Of a DNA stretch of 64,000 nt, positions 53,490 through 62,179 are shown in pieces. This DNA comes from Sandaracinaceae bacterium (GTDB lineage Bacteria; Myxococcota_A; Polyangia; Polyangiales; JADJQN01). Below the pieces are notes generated by a model. The model worked only from the letters and a program-made list of their open reading frames with translations, was not told the origin of the DNA and did not search any database. How positions within the stretch are numbered: position 1 is the first letter of the stretch; every line of letters begins with the position of its first letter. The stretch spans positions 682,001 through 746,000 of the forward strand of contig JADJQN010000003.1 of NCBI GenBank assembly GCA_016712745.1, read 5' to 3'. The position numbers and the translations under genes are program-made.

Positions 53490-54726
53490 CGTAACTGCGG
53501 ATCTCGTGCGCAAGACGGCCTGCCGGATCGGGTCGGCCGGCACGATGCTTCGTGCGCTGCCCCCCACGCGTATTGCAAACGCTATACATGAAGCTGCGAC
53601 GCGTTTGTTAGGCACCGATGGCATTGGGGCCGAGGCGCGCAGCACTCTGCCATCGGCAACCGGGCTATCCGCGCCGATGGTCGAGTGGGCGTTAACGACG
53701 ACACTGCGGACATCCAGTGTCGATGCACTGATGTCCATGCTTCCGCACGAGGTATCGAGCGGACGCGCGCGCGCTCACCAGCCGGCACGGCTCGCGGCGG
53801 TAGTTTTGGCTGGCAATGTATTTACTGCATCGTTTCGCGCTCTGCTCGCGCCGCTGCTTTCGCGGGTGCCGGTGGTCGCCAAGGCGCCTTCGCGCGATGA
53901 CGTATTTCCGCGCCTCTTTGCGCGCGCGATCGCCGAGGCGGACGCCGAGGTGGGACAGGCGATCGACGTCGTGACGTTCCAAGGCGGCACGACTGCGCTT
54001 GAAGATACGCTCTTCGCGCAGTGCGACGTTGTCGCGGCCTACGGGAGTGACACCACACTCGCGGACATTCGTGCGCGTCTGCCTGCAACAAGCACGTTTG
54101 TGCCTCACGGTCACGGTCTGGGCATTGCGTTCGTTCCGATCAGTGCAACTGCGAACGAGCAGACACGCGCGGAGCTTGTGCGCGCACTGGCGCTCGATGT
54201 TGCCGCGTACGATCAACGAGGATGCCTCTCACCACACGCAATATTTGTCGAACGGGGCGGAGGCATTAGCGGTCGACAGCTCGCTGAGCGCCTTTGTCAC
54301 GAAGGACTGCCGCACGAAGAAAGCGTGCGCGGGCGTGGCCCTCTGCCATTGGCTATCGGCGCACAACAGTTGCAATGGCGCGGTATCGCGGCCGCGCGCG
54401 GAGACCTCTTCGAGGGCGATAGCTGGGCGGTCTCCTTCGAAGGCTGCGGCGCGTTTCGCTTGAGCCCTGGCTATCGCAATGTCTCCGTTATCGAGTGCAA
54501 CGACACCGGCGATTTTTTGCAGCGAATTGCGCCGCTGGGAGTGCACCTCAAATGTCTGGGCATCGCCGCGGACGAAGCCCAACGCGACGCACTGGTCGAA
54601 CAACTACCGGCGCCGATCGCTCCGCGCATCTGCGAAGTCGGCCGGATGCAAACACCCGAGCTAACCGGACCTGCCGACGGAATGGATCCGATGTTCGGCT
54701 TCCTGCGACACATAGCGCTGCGTTAA
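53482..54726 (+). CDS. luxC: LuxC-like acyl-CoA/acyl-protein reductase
   Basis: 414-residue NADPH-dependent reductase of the LuxC family, aldehyde dehydrogenase-like fold. Conserved blocks are AVVLAGNVFTASFRALLAPLL (nucleotide-binding), VVAKAPSRDDVFPRLFA, VAAYGSDTTLADIRARLP, FVPHGHGLGIAFV and the catalytic Cys in YDQRGCLSPHAIFVE (C248). It reduces the acyl group received from LuxE to an aldehyde. The ATG at 53482 has GGAG six bases upstream and overlaps the luxE stop by eight bases; ATG 53470 is four residues longer. It is last in the four-gene operon. Confidence 0.9.
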   Translation: MRDVTADLVRKTACRIGSAGTMLRALPPTRIANAIHEAATRLLGTDGIGAEARSTLPSATGLSAPMVEWALTTTLRTSSVDALMSMLPHEVSSGRARAHQPARLAAVVLAGNVFTASFRALLAPLLSRVPVVAKAPSRDDVFPRLFARAIAEADAEVGQAIDVVTFQGGTTALEDTLFAQCDVVAAYGSDTTLADIRARLPATSTFVPHGHGLGIAFVPISATANEQTRAELVRALALDVAAYDQRGCLSPHAIFVERGGGISGRQLAERLCHEGLPHEESVRGRGPLPLAIGAQQLQWRGIAAARGDLFEGDSWAVSFEGCGAFRLSPGYRNVSVIECNDTGDFLQRIAPLGVHLKCLGIAADEAQRDALVEQLPAPIAPRICEVGRMQTPELTGPADGMDPMFGFLRHIALR

Positions 54727-54731
54727 CGTGC

Positions 54732-54830
54732 GGCGCGCTAGACGCCGATGTGTACAACGGCGCGCTAGACGCCGATGTGTACAACGGCGCGCTAGACGCC
54801 GATGTGTACAACGGCGCGCTAGACGCCGAT
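54732..54830. repeat. 27-bp tandem repeat, about 3.7 copies
   Basis: Units of 27 bases, each GGCGCGCTAGACGCC then GATGTGTACAAC, occur at 54732-54758, 54759-54785 and 54786-54812 without any difference. A fourth, partial unit covers 54813-54830 and then diverges. On the minus strand each unit spells H-I-G-V-stop, and the first such stop is that of the metallophosphoesterase at 54819. The array therefore looks like a duplication of the end of that gene into the gap between two convergent genes. Each unit has a GGCG/CGCC dyad. Confidence 0.95.
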
Positions 54831-55556
54831 ATGCAAACGATGACCGAAGTTGCGATCAAGCGAAGTCGCAAAGATCTTATTCGCCGCGCTCTCGATATCG
54901 TACTCGATGCGCTTGAACGAGAACTCCCGCTTGTCACTATCGAAAACCGTGAAGCTTGCGCGGTTGTCCCAGTCGCGGGGCTGGCCGACACTGCCAACAC
55001 TCACGATGTACTTCACGCCCTTTTGCAACGTGAAGGTGCGGGGCGGAAGCTCTTCGACTTCGCCGGGACGCAGCGCGAACACTTTGCACAGATGCGAATG
55101 ACCAATCAGCGTGATGTCGCCGAGTGAGTCGAAAATCGGCAAACACTCCCGCGCCTGCTCCGGGGCAAAAATGTACTCAAACTCTTCGAGGCGCACGGGT
55201 GAGCCGTGGCAGAGGTGCACGCCGACAGCGTTGAGCTCGTGCTTGTACGGCAACGTCTTTAGCCAGCTCATGTTCTCGGGGCTAAGCACCGCTGCATGCG
55301 TGTCGAGCGCATGGCGCGCGGCTTCGTAGTAGTACGAGTAGTCCATGCGGCCCGCGACCGCGGCATCGTGGTTGCCAAGGATCGTTACCTTGGCGACCTG
55401 ACGAACAATGTCCGCGCACTCGTTGGGACTCGCTCCATAGCCGACTACATCGCCGAGGCAATAATACTCATCGATGTTCTCTTGCTTGAACGCGCCCATC
55501 ACAGCCGTCAGGGCTTCAATATTGGCGTGAACATCGCTGAATATTCCGAGACGCAT
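54819..55556 (-). CDS. Metallophosphoesterase (YfcE/calcineurin-like)
   Basis: 245-residue dimetal phosphoesterase. Metal ligands are visible in order: LGIFSDVHANIEAL (D-x-H), YYCLGDVVGYGASP (GD), VTILGNHDAAV (GNHD), VHLCHGSP (CHG) and LIGHSHLCKVF (GHxH). A block VSVGSVGQPRDWDNRASF follows, typical of small prokaryotic members that hydrolyse phosphodiesters or nucleotides; the substrate is unknown. The C-terminus ends in HRLHIGV exactly at the edge of the 27-bp repeat array. It is convergent with luxC. Confidence 0.9.
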   Translation of the reverse strand: MRLGIFSDVHANIEALTAVMGAFKQENIDEYYCLGDVVGYGASPNECADIVRQVAKVTILGNHDAAVAGRMDYSYYYEAARHALDTHAAVLSPENMSWLKTLPYKHELNAVGVHLCHGSPVRLEEFEYIFAPEQARECLPIFDSLGDITLIGHSHLCKVFALRPGEVEELPPRTFTLQKGVKYIVSVGSVGQPRDWDNRASFTVFDSDKREFSFKRIEYDIESAANKIFATSLDRNFGHRLHIGV

Positions 55557-55622
55557 GCGGGGTTGCTACGTATAGCGTTGGATGCTGTTTGGGCGCAAGC
55601 GAAGGCGCCTAAAACCGCGAAA

Positions 55623-58223
55623 TCAGCTTGATGTGTCTTCGCGACCGCCGTCCAGATCGTCCTTCGGCGCAGTCCCCGCGAGCTCTTGGTAAAAGCGCCG
55701 TGAGAAGAGCTTCACCGACTCGCTGCCCGCGTAAGTGGAATCTGCGCGCACGTCGTCGGCTTGGCGCTTCGCGTCGTCCTCTTTGATAACCGCCTGCTCG
55801 GCCAGACGCGCTACGAGAGGGCCTTCGGACTTGTCGTTGGCGATCGCCTGCAACTGCTTACGGGAGCCATTCGTGGAAGCGTGGGCGAGCGCAACGATGA
55901 AGCGGTCCTCATTGCCCTTGGGCTCTTTGGCCGCCTTGAGAAGGGGCTTGAAGCTAGCGACACCCAGCTCGCCGAGCACGCGTGCAACCTCCTTCCACAC
56001 GTCGCTCTCTTCGCTCTGCAACAAGTGAATGAGCGGCGAGACGGCGCGACGCAACTTGATGTGGCCCAAAGCGAGCACCGCCGCCTGCCGTACGAAGGTC
56101 TTGCGTGCCGACAATGCGTCAATAAGCGCGTCGCCTGCCGCTTCACCGAACGAGACCATCTTGGGAACGACCCGGACGACTTCAGCGCGAGGCATTTTGC
56201 GTGCGGCTTTGCCGATCGCGCCGACGTAGTCGGTATCGTTGCGTTTGCAAAGCTCAACCGCCGCATGCCAACGGCCGCGCGGATCGTCAAGCAAGAGCAC
56301 GAGCTCCGGGGGAGACATATCGGCGAGCTTCGATAGATCGAACGGTTTGCCCGCATCCTTGCCGCCTTCGTCGCCCTTCACTGCGCGAATCGCTGTCCAC
56401 GCAAGCTCGTGGGTCGCGGTGTCGATTGCAACTTCCGCTTGCGTCGCGTCGGCCAAGAGCGCTTCCCAAACGCCCGCGATCTCTTCCTTGCTCAAACCAC
56501 CGCGCGCCGCTTCGGACGTGGTCTTTTTGAACGCGGAGATCTGTTTTGCAACGAGCTCTGACGGGTCTTTCGCAAGGCCTAGCGTAAGAACCTTCTCGCG
56601 CAGTGCCGGCGTGAACGACAAGCCAAACTTCAGGCCATCGCCGCAAATGCGACGGAACGTTTCATCCACCACGTCGCGCGGAACGGATAAGGCGTAGTAC
56701 GCGCGATCGAGCTTTTCGGCCGTCGCCCACGTCGCGGCACGAGCCAGCGCGCTGAGCGCCGCCTTGGCATTCGAAGCCGCGGCTCCCTCCCCGAACGGAT
56801 GTCCTTGTTCACGCACCGGCGGCGGCGCAGCGAGAGCGCGCGCGGCGGCGGTCGCACCATCGATCTTAGGGTCGTTCATGCGCGACGCCTTCTCGATCAC
56901 GAGGCCCACATTCTTTTCGCGGGGCGCTTTGACTTCAATGGTACGCGTGTAACGCCCGTCCGATGAGTAAAGCGCAACGCGAGCCATGAAGCTCTTCTGC
57001 AGCTTCTCGAGGATTTGTCTGTCCTCGCGATCGCCTGCGTCCAGAGTCGCGCGTCGCACGTAGGGACGCTCTTCCTTCGTGTCGACGAGAGCGAGCATTA
57101 CCACCGGGTAGCCCTGCACCATTGCGAGCTGTATCAAAAGATCGGCGCCCGCAGCGAAGGCCTCTTCTTTGTCGGGATCGAGGCGCGCGTAGAGGCGCAC
57201 GACATCGCCCGGAACAGCGACCATCTCGCGATCGATGTCGGAGAGAAAGCCGGGCGGCGGAACCACCGTCGGAATTGGACCATCGAGCGGCGACGGCCCC
57301 ACACCGGTCACGTCCTCGACCGCATCGAATTCGTCGATTTCTGCCGCAACTTCTTCTTCGTCAGCCAACTCTTCGACGCCGCTCTGCGCGGAATCGAGAA
57401 ACTCTGCAGCTTCATCGATTTCGTCGATCTCCTCAGCATCGAACTCCTCGGCGTCTTCCTCGAGCACATCATCGGCAAGCACATCCTCGTCGCTCACCGC
57501 AGTGCCTTCGACGTCCTCGCGCAGCTCTCGACGCATGAGCATTTCGGCCCGCGAGTTGAGCTCTTGCTCGCGAAGTTCAAGTTCGCGCTGAGCATGCTCG
57601 GCTTCTTCGCTCGCGGTTGCGAGCTCGTCTTCGCGCCGTGTGACGTCTTCAGCGCGCTCAGTCAGACGTCGCTCACGCGCCTCCAGCCCCTCGAGGCGCT
57701 GGCGCAGTGCTTCTTCTGCTGCGAGCAATTCCTTTTCGCGATTCGTGAGATCTGAATTGGCCGGAGCGACCGACGTCGCGCGCAAGAATGCCGACAGACC
57801 GGATGGACCAACAACGGTTTGCACATCTTGCACGTAGAAGGGCACGGCGTGTCCGGTTTCATCCCCAAGCCGAAGCATCACCTTCGCGCGCTCGCGCAAT
57901 ACCAAATGACGCATCCCATCGGGAACAACGACACAAAATTTACGCGCGCTTGGATCGTGAAAGACGTACGGAATGGCCAGCGCCTCGCCAGTCTCCAGAC
58001 GATGCAAACCACCCGCGAGTGCCACTTCGCGAAGCTTGGGATCGGTCGCGACATTGATCGCGACGAGCATTTCCACCGAACGCGAGCCGCCACGAGGATC
58101 GGCAACATGCACGGGTTCGCGCCGGGTCTTTCCGACGTCGCCCGTATAGGCAGCATTCGTGTCATCCACATTGCCCTGCGGCGGTCGCACGCTTGGGCTC
58201 GTGATTTGCGAACGGGTTTCCAT
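55623..58223 (-). CDS. Large CpXC-like/coiled-coil/HEAT-repeat protein
   Basis: 866-residue cytoplasmic protein. Residues about 50-150 (ATDPKLREVALAGGLHRL, IPYVFHDPSARKFCVVVPDG) resemble a CpXC-type domain without its zinc cysteines. A charged coiled coil (about 160-235) precedes a very acidic segment (about 240-302, rich in D and E). Then come a globular middle and, near residues 640-800, HEAT-like helical repeats (VRQAAVLALGHIKLRRAVSPLIHLL, VWKEVARVLGELGVASFKPLL). No enzymatic motif is visible; it is probably a scaffold or interaction protein of a lineage-specific type. The domain calls are tentative. Confidence 0.75.
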   Translation of the reverse strand: METRSQITSPSVRPPQGNVDDTNAAYTGDVGKTRREPVHVADPRGGSRSVEMLVAINVATDPKLREVALAGGLHRLETGEALAIPYVFHDPSARKFCVVVPDGMRHLVLRERAKVMLRLGDETGHAVPFYVQDVQTVVGPSGLSAFLRATSVAPANSDLTNREKELLAAEEALRQRLEGLEARERRLTERAEDVTRREDELATASEEAEHAQRELELREQELNSRAEMLMRRELREDVEGTAVSDEDVLADDVLEEDAEEFDAEEIDEIDEAAEFLDSAQSGVEELADEEEVAAEIDEFDAVEDVTGVGPSPLDGPIPTVVPPPGFLSDIDREMVAVPGDVVRLYARLDPDKEEAFAAGADLLIQLAMVQGYPVVMLALVDTKEERPYVRRATLDAGDREDRQILEKLQKSFMARVALYSSDGRYTRTIEVKAPREKNVGLVIEKASRMNDPKIDGATAAARALAAPPPVREQGHPFGEGAAASNAKAALSALARAATWATAEKLDRAYYALSVPRDVVDETFRRICGDGLKFGLSFTPALREKVLTLGLAKDPSELVAKQISAFKKTTSEAARGGLSKEEIAGVWEALLADATQAEVAIDTATHELAWTAIRAVKGDEGGKDAGKPFDLSKLADMSPPELVLLLDDPRGRWHAAVELCKRNDTDYVGAIGKAARKMPRAEVVRVVPKMVSFGEAAGDALIDALSARKTFVRQAAVLALGHIKLRRAVSPLIHLLQSEESDVWKEVARVLGELGVASFKPLLKAAKEPKGNEDRFIVALAHASTNGSRKQLQAIANDKSEGPLVARLAEQAVIKEDDAKRQADDVRADSTYAGSESVKLFSRRFYQELAGTAPKDDLDGGREDTSS

Positions 58224-58330
58224 CCCAAAGCTCCTTCAAAGAAGAGGGGATCGGTACCACGATCGGCACTCGATCCAAAAGGCGCGTTTCAGTATCGACG
58301 CGGACCCTCGACAGTCGGCATAATGCGTCC

Positions 58331-58942
58331 ATGTCCGACGACCTCGACACGATAGCGCCCGCGCCCGAAAACATCGCGGAACTCGCAGATGCCTGCGTTC
58401 GCTTCGTAGAACGAGCAACAGGACTTACCTTGGACTACACGCCCGAGACGCTTCCGTTCTTGGACCACTGGGTCAGCGGTATGAAGGAAAAACCCGTGCA
58501 CGAGATATTAAGTCTCGTCGCTCCGACGGCCGGCGCGTACTTCGGTGAGGTCGTACGCAGGGCCCAGGCGCACGTGCGTTGGCGCGCCAATGGGGATGAC
58601 TTTCAGCGGTGGCGCTTGGAATACGAGACGTGCTTTTTGCACTTCAATCCGATCGGCGTTGCGGTGGAAGCCATCACCCTGCGTGAAGCGGATGGCTGGT
58701 CATCACACTTTCAAATGCTCGACGAAGATGCCGATGCGGTTTCCGAATCCCTCGCCGCAACGGGCTCCGTTCGCGCCGATGACTATTATCGGTTCGCCGT
58801 CCGCTTCGAAGCGGTCGACCAAGTGGTGAGCGTGCTAAACGCCATCGCGGCAGGTCGCGGCGAGGGCGGGCGTCGCTTTGGTCCGGAGATCTACGCGGCC
58901 ATCGACGACGACGAGTTGCCCCCCGGCGGAGTCACTCACTGA
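58331..58942 (+). CDS. Conserved-looking unknown soluble protein
   Basis: 203-residue soluble protein without signal peptide or membrane segment. Features include an N-terminal helix pair (IAELADACVRFVERATGLTL and ETLPFLDHWVSGM), SLVAPTAGAYFGEVVRRAQ and an aromatic block RWRLEYETCFLHFNPIGVAV. It is rich in Asp and Glu toward the C-terminus. The block ending GAYFGEVVRR resembles small stress- or immunity-related bacterial domains, but I cannot assign a family. It lies between divergent and convergent genes and appears to be a single-gene unit. Confidence 0.7.
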   Translation: MSDDLDTIAPAPENIAELADACVRFVERATGLTLDYTPETLPFLDHWVSGMKEKPVHEILSLVAPTAGAYFGEVVRRAQAHVRWRANGDDFQRWRLEYETCFLHFNPIGVAVEAITLREADGWSSHFQMLDEDADAVSESLAATGSVRADDYYRFAVRFEAVDQVVSVLNAIAAGRGEGGRRFGPEIYAAIDDDELPPGGVTH

Positions 58943-58944
58943 GC

Positions 58945-59286
58945 TCAGCCCGGTGGCCACGCGAGCGCACGGCCGCCAAGTACGTGGGCATGCAGATGCA
59001 GCACGCTTTGGCCCCCATTGGTGCCGGTGTTGAGCACGATGCGATAGCCCCCGTCTTGCACTCCAAGCTCCTGTGCAACGGTCTTCGCGGCCAGCATCAA
59101 GTGTCCCAGAAGTGCGGCGTCCGCTTCGGTCGCATCGGAGATCGACGTGAGGTGCTTTTTCGGAATCACCAGCACATGCGTGGGCGCCGCTGGATTGATA
59201 TCGTGAAACGCGATCGTGTACTCGTCTTCGCGAACAACTTTGGCGGGGATTTTTTTTGTGGCGATATCACAGAAGAGGCAGCTCAT
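58945..59286 (-). CDS. HIT-family nucleotide-binding protein
   Basis: 113-residue HINT-type hydrolase, which acts on purine nucleoside phosphoramidates or adenylates. The family opens CLFCDIATKKIPAKVV (zinc-like CxxC in this branch). ILVIPKKH-like PTHVLVIPKKHLTSI precedes the histidine triad SVLHLHAHVLGGR (H-x-H-x-H). Length is normal. The ATG overlaps the stop of the upstream oxidase by four bases (ATGA), so expression is coupled to it. Confidence 0.94.
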   Translation of the reverse strand: MSCLFCDIATKKIPAKVVREDEYTIAFHDINPAAPTHVLVIPKKHLTSISDATEADAALLGHLMLAAKTVAQELGVQDGGYRIVLNTGTNGGQSVLHLHAHVLGGRALAWPPG

Positions 59287-61523
59287 GATTTCATCTCTCG
59301 AATTAGAGTTTCGACTGGTTCGCTTGGTTGGGACGTGATGCGTGATGCATGCGTCACGGACACTGGCTCAAGAGCTCGCACGCCTTCACGCAGCTTTGCA
59401 ATCTCGTCGATGATCTCGGTGCGATGCGCGCCGACGTCGTCATTATCATCGTAGCGAATCGCCAGGACATTGCCGGTGATACTCGAATCGAGCGAGCGCA
59501 CGCCACGACCGTGCATCCAGGCCAGGGCCGAGCGCGCGCTCCTCGTGTCGGGGAATGTATAGGCCCGCGTTGTCCACGTGTGATTGGTCTGCATCACCAG
59601 ATGTGCGGCCAGCACCACACCGACCCGTTCTTGGCCGCCGACGAAAAGCGCTAAGAGGTCAGGTCCCACCGCACGGCGAGGGGCGGGTCGAATCGAGATG
59701 CGCTCGCCATTGTGCAGCTGCGCGTCGAGGCCTGCGATCCGTTGAGCGACTGGGTCGTCGCCCTGCGTGCCGAATAACCGCTGCGTGTTCGCGACCCAGC
59801 GCGCGACGGTCATTGAGCCTTCGCTCGGATCGATCGCAAGCGTTCCGCCATGCTGATTCGCGAGCCGCTCGACCTCACTCACCAGAACGGCGCCTTCCAC
59901 ATGGATAATGCGCGAGTCGCGATCGACCGACACAACGCGCGTCAGGGTGTTCACGTCAACGAGCGGTGTGCGCCTCTGCTGCGTAGGAGAAACGGCGCTC
60001 TCCTTGGGCAACAACGCGCCTGGGTTAAGGATGCCCTGCGGATCCATCGCGCGTTTGATCCCCCGGACCAGATCGACAGCGGCGCCAAGCTCTCGCTCCA
60101 TCGCCGGAGCTTTGGACCGGCCGACGCCGTGATGATGTGAGAACGTTGCGCCTGCCATCACTGCTGCGCGCAGCGCATCGGCCCACAAGCGATCGTAGAG
60201 CGCGACAGCCTCGCGATCGTTCGCAGCACTCGAGGCGAACGTAAAATAGATCGATCCTCCATCGGGGTACGCATGACTAAAGTGCGCCATCACGAATGCG
60301 TGCGGTGATATCGCCTCGCGTACTGCTTCAAACGTGGGCCACAAGCGCGACCAGGGAGCCGCGACTTCCATCGTGTCGACAAACGCGCCTGCCGCATACA
60401 TGGGTGATTGCCGATAACTCACGCTGTGCCTTCGCGCGAGCCATCGCCGCGCAGGGTCTTCACCTTGGTCCGTGCCTGCATAGGCGAGCGCGATTGCGTG
60501 CGCGCGCGCCTTTTCGGCCCCTGCAAGCTGCGCATCGTCCTCCCAGACAAGCACCAGCATAGCGCCGCCCAACATTCGGTCAGGCAGCGAATGAATCAAC
60601 GTATTCATCGCGCCGGGAAAGCGCAGCGCTCGCGCAAGCAGGCGCGTGCCGAAACCTGGCCCGGTGATGCTTGTTGGCTTCTTCACTCGCGACGCATGCG
60701 ACGAACGCGAACGCGCAATGTACGAGTCGAACGGGTCGTAGAGCCGCGCGACGGCGGGCCGAAGACCGGCTTGGTATATATCCCGAATCACGTGCAAACC
60801 GGCTTCGGTAGTTGGCAAGGCGTAGGACGCAAACACACGCTCTTTCGGAAGCGGGGCAATGCGAAGCGACGCGTCGGTGATGACTCCGAAGACGCCTTCG
60901 CTTCCAATCATCAACGGCAAAAGATCGGCGCCATCCGCATCGCGTCGCAGCGTGCGAACCTTCGCTTCGCCGTCAACGCACGTGAGGCTTTGCACCATGT
61001 CTTCAATCTTGCCGTAGCGTCCCGAGCACTGCCCTGCAGAACGCGCGGCCAGCCACCCGCCGAGCGTCGAGCAATAGATGGACGACGGAAAGTGCCCGAG
61101 CGTGAATCCCTCGCTCGCCAAGTGGTCTTCAAGATGCTGGCCAATAATTCCTGCCTGCGCGTGAACCAGGAGTTCGTCGCGATCGAGCGAAATCACGCCA
61201 CGCATCTGCTTCATGTCGAGGACGATCGCGTGAGCAGATGCTTCAATTCCGCCGCAGACGCCGCTCCCAGCGCCAAAGGGCACAAGCGCAATACCGCGCT
61301 CCTTCGCATACGCGACAACCGCGCAAACCTCGTCAACGGTGCTGGGCCAGACGATCACTGCCGGCGGCGAGGGCGCAGCCTCCCCGCCGCGCACGCCAAT
61401 CACGTGCCTGGGCCACAGGTCGCGCGCGTATGCCACGCGGTCGGCGATGTCGTTCGACGCGCGAGCGCTTTGCACAAGTTGTGCGAGATCGGCGCGCAGA
61501 CCTTCGTTTTCACCCGCGCGCAC
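59283..61523 (-). CDS. FAD-linked oxidase with a second FAD-domain-like C-terminus
   Basis: 746-residue GlcD/D-lactate dehydrogenase/alkyl-DHAP-synthase-like flavoprotein. The FAD_binding_4 domain covers about residues 50-230, with the flavin loop PFGAGSGVCGG at 82-92 and the covalent/oxidase region HFPSSIYCSTLGGWLAARS. The oxidase C-terminal domain follows (FSHHHGVGRSKAPAMERELG). After about residue 519 comes a further 200 residues reminiscent of another PCMH domain (VDVNTLTRVVSVDRDSRIIH, APRRAVGPDLLALFVGG). A normal family member has about 460-540 residues, so the C-terminal part is extra. The start is GTG 61523, three bases after the Fe-S gene stop; the two are a likely redox pair. Confidence 0.85.
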   Translation of the reverse strand: MRAGENEGLRADLAQLVQSARASNDIADRVAYARDLWPRHVIGVRGGEAAPSPPAVIVWPSTVDEVCAVVAYAKERGIALVPFGAGSGVCGGIEASAHAIVLDMKQMRGVISLDRDELLVHAQAGIIGQHLEDHLASEGFTLGHFPSSIYCSTLGGWLAARSAGQCSGRYGKIEDMVQSLTCVDGEAKVRTLRRDADGADLLPLMIGSEGVFGVITDASLRIAPLPKERVFASYALPTTEAGLHVIRDIYQAGLRPAVARLYDPFDSYIARSRSSHASRVKKPTSITGPGFGTRLLARALRFPGAMNTLIHSLPDRMLGGAMLVLVWEDDAQLAGAEKARAHAIALAYAGTDQGEDPARRWLARRHSVSYRQSPMYAAGAFVDTMEVAAPWSRLWPTFEAVREAISPHAFVMAHFSHAYPDGGSIYFTFASSAANDREAVALYDRLWADALRAAVMAGATFSHHHGVGRSKAPAMERELGAAVDLVRGIKRAMDPQGILNPGALLPKESAVSPTQQRRTPLVDVNTLTRVVSVDRDSRIIHVEGAVLVSEVERLANQHGGTLAIDPSEGSMTVARWVANTQRLFGTQGDDPVAQRIAGLDAQLHNGERISIRPAPRRAVGPDLLALFVGGQERVGVVLAAHLVMQTNHTWTTRAYTFPDTRSARSALAWMHGRGVRSLDSSITGNVLAIRYDDNDDVGAHRTEIIDEIAKLREGVRALEPVSVTHASRITSQPSEPVETLIREMKS

Positions 61524-61526
61524 CGT

Positions 61527-62009
61527 TCAGACCTTTGCGCTACGACGTTCGGTCGCAATACCGGTCGCCACGGCCAGATGCTCTCCGGGAGGCGCCCCCA
61601 GCGCCGCCGCGTGCGTCTCCACAAAGACGACCAGGCGCTTGAACGGAATGCGCGCTGGACATACTTGCTCCAGCACATCGAGATCGCCTTCCTTCAGATT
61701 GCTCACGTAGCGCGTGAGTGAGTCGAAGTCCGGCAGGTTACGACTGTAGGAGAGCGGCAGATCGCTGGGCCCGCGAAACTCTGCGCGATTGACTCGCGCA
61801 TAACCGGTGAACGCCGCATCGCACATCCCGCAAGCGATGCAGCGGGAAAAATCTGGAAGCGCGGCACGCTCGCTCGGCGACAAAGGCAAAAGTCGGTCGT
61901 TGGCGTAGTTCGCTTGAAACTTTTTGAGTCCCGCCGATCGACCAAAGAGCCGCATCACAAGCTGGCGGACGAAGTAAAAGCCGAGCCTTAGGAACGAAGC
62001 GAGAGTCAC
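61527..62009 (-). CDS. Small iron-sulfur protein, probable partner of the FAD oxidase
   Basis: 160-residue protein. The segment SRCIACGMCDAAF has C-x2-C-x2-C, and a later VCPARIPF supplies a fourth cysteine, fitting one 4Fe-4S cluster. An amphipathic N-terminus (LASFLRLGFYFVRQLVMRLFG) could bind the membrane. The GTG at 62009 starts at this hydrophobic helix; the open frame runs 25 residues further without coding character. The gene directly precedes the FAD oxidase (three bases between), as do electron-transfer partners of GlcD-like enzymes. The substrate is unknown. Confidence 0.75.
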   Translation of the reverse strand: MTLASFLRLGFYFVRQLVMRLFGRSAGLKKFQANYANDRLLPLSPSERAALPDFSRCIACGMCDAAFTGYARVNRAEFRGPSDLPLSYSRNLPDFDSLTRYVSNLKEGDLDVLEQVCPARIPFKRLVVFVETHAAALGAPPGEHLAVATGIATERRSAKV

Positions 62010-62123
62010 GGGAATGCACCTCGAAGAATCGGCGGAGGCTTCACGTCGGATTCGAAGTCTGCACCCAAGATAAGCGAATATCACACAAGTTAAGCCATGT
62101 CCGCTCGCTGTGGCGCCGCACGC

Positions 62124-62151
62124 TTGACGTCCCCCGTGCGCGCTCTACATT
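62124..62151 (+). promoter_or_regulatory. Predicted sigma-70 promoter of ribA
   Basis: TTGACG (62124-62129), then a 16-base spacer and TACATT (62146-62151), 28 bases before the ribA ATG. The leader is too short for an FMN riboswitch. Confidence 0.5.
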
Positions 62152-62179
62152 TCGCGCGGTTCACACGAATTCGCCCTCC

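Noticed and set aside
51019..54726. A bioluminescence operon
   Set aside because: luxA, luxB and luxD are absent from the cluster and from the rest of the window; luxC and luxE alone occur in many dark bacteria.
62010..62179. FMN riboswitch upstream of ribA
   Set aside because: The predicted promoter leaves a leader of only about 20 bases and no conserved RFN core is seen.
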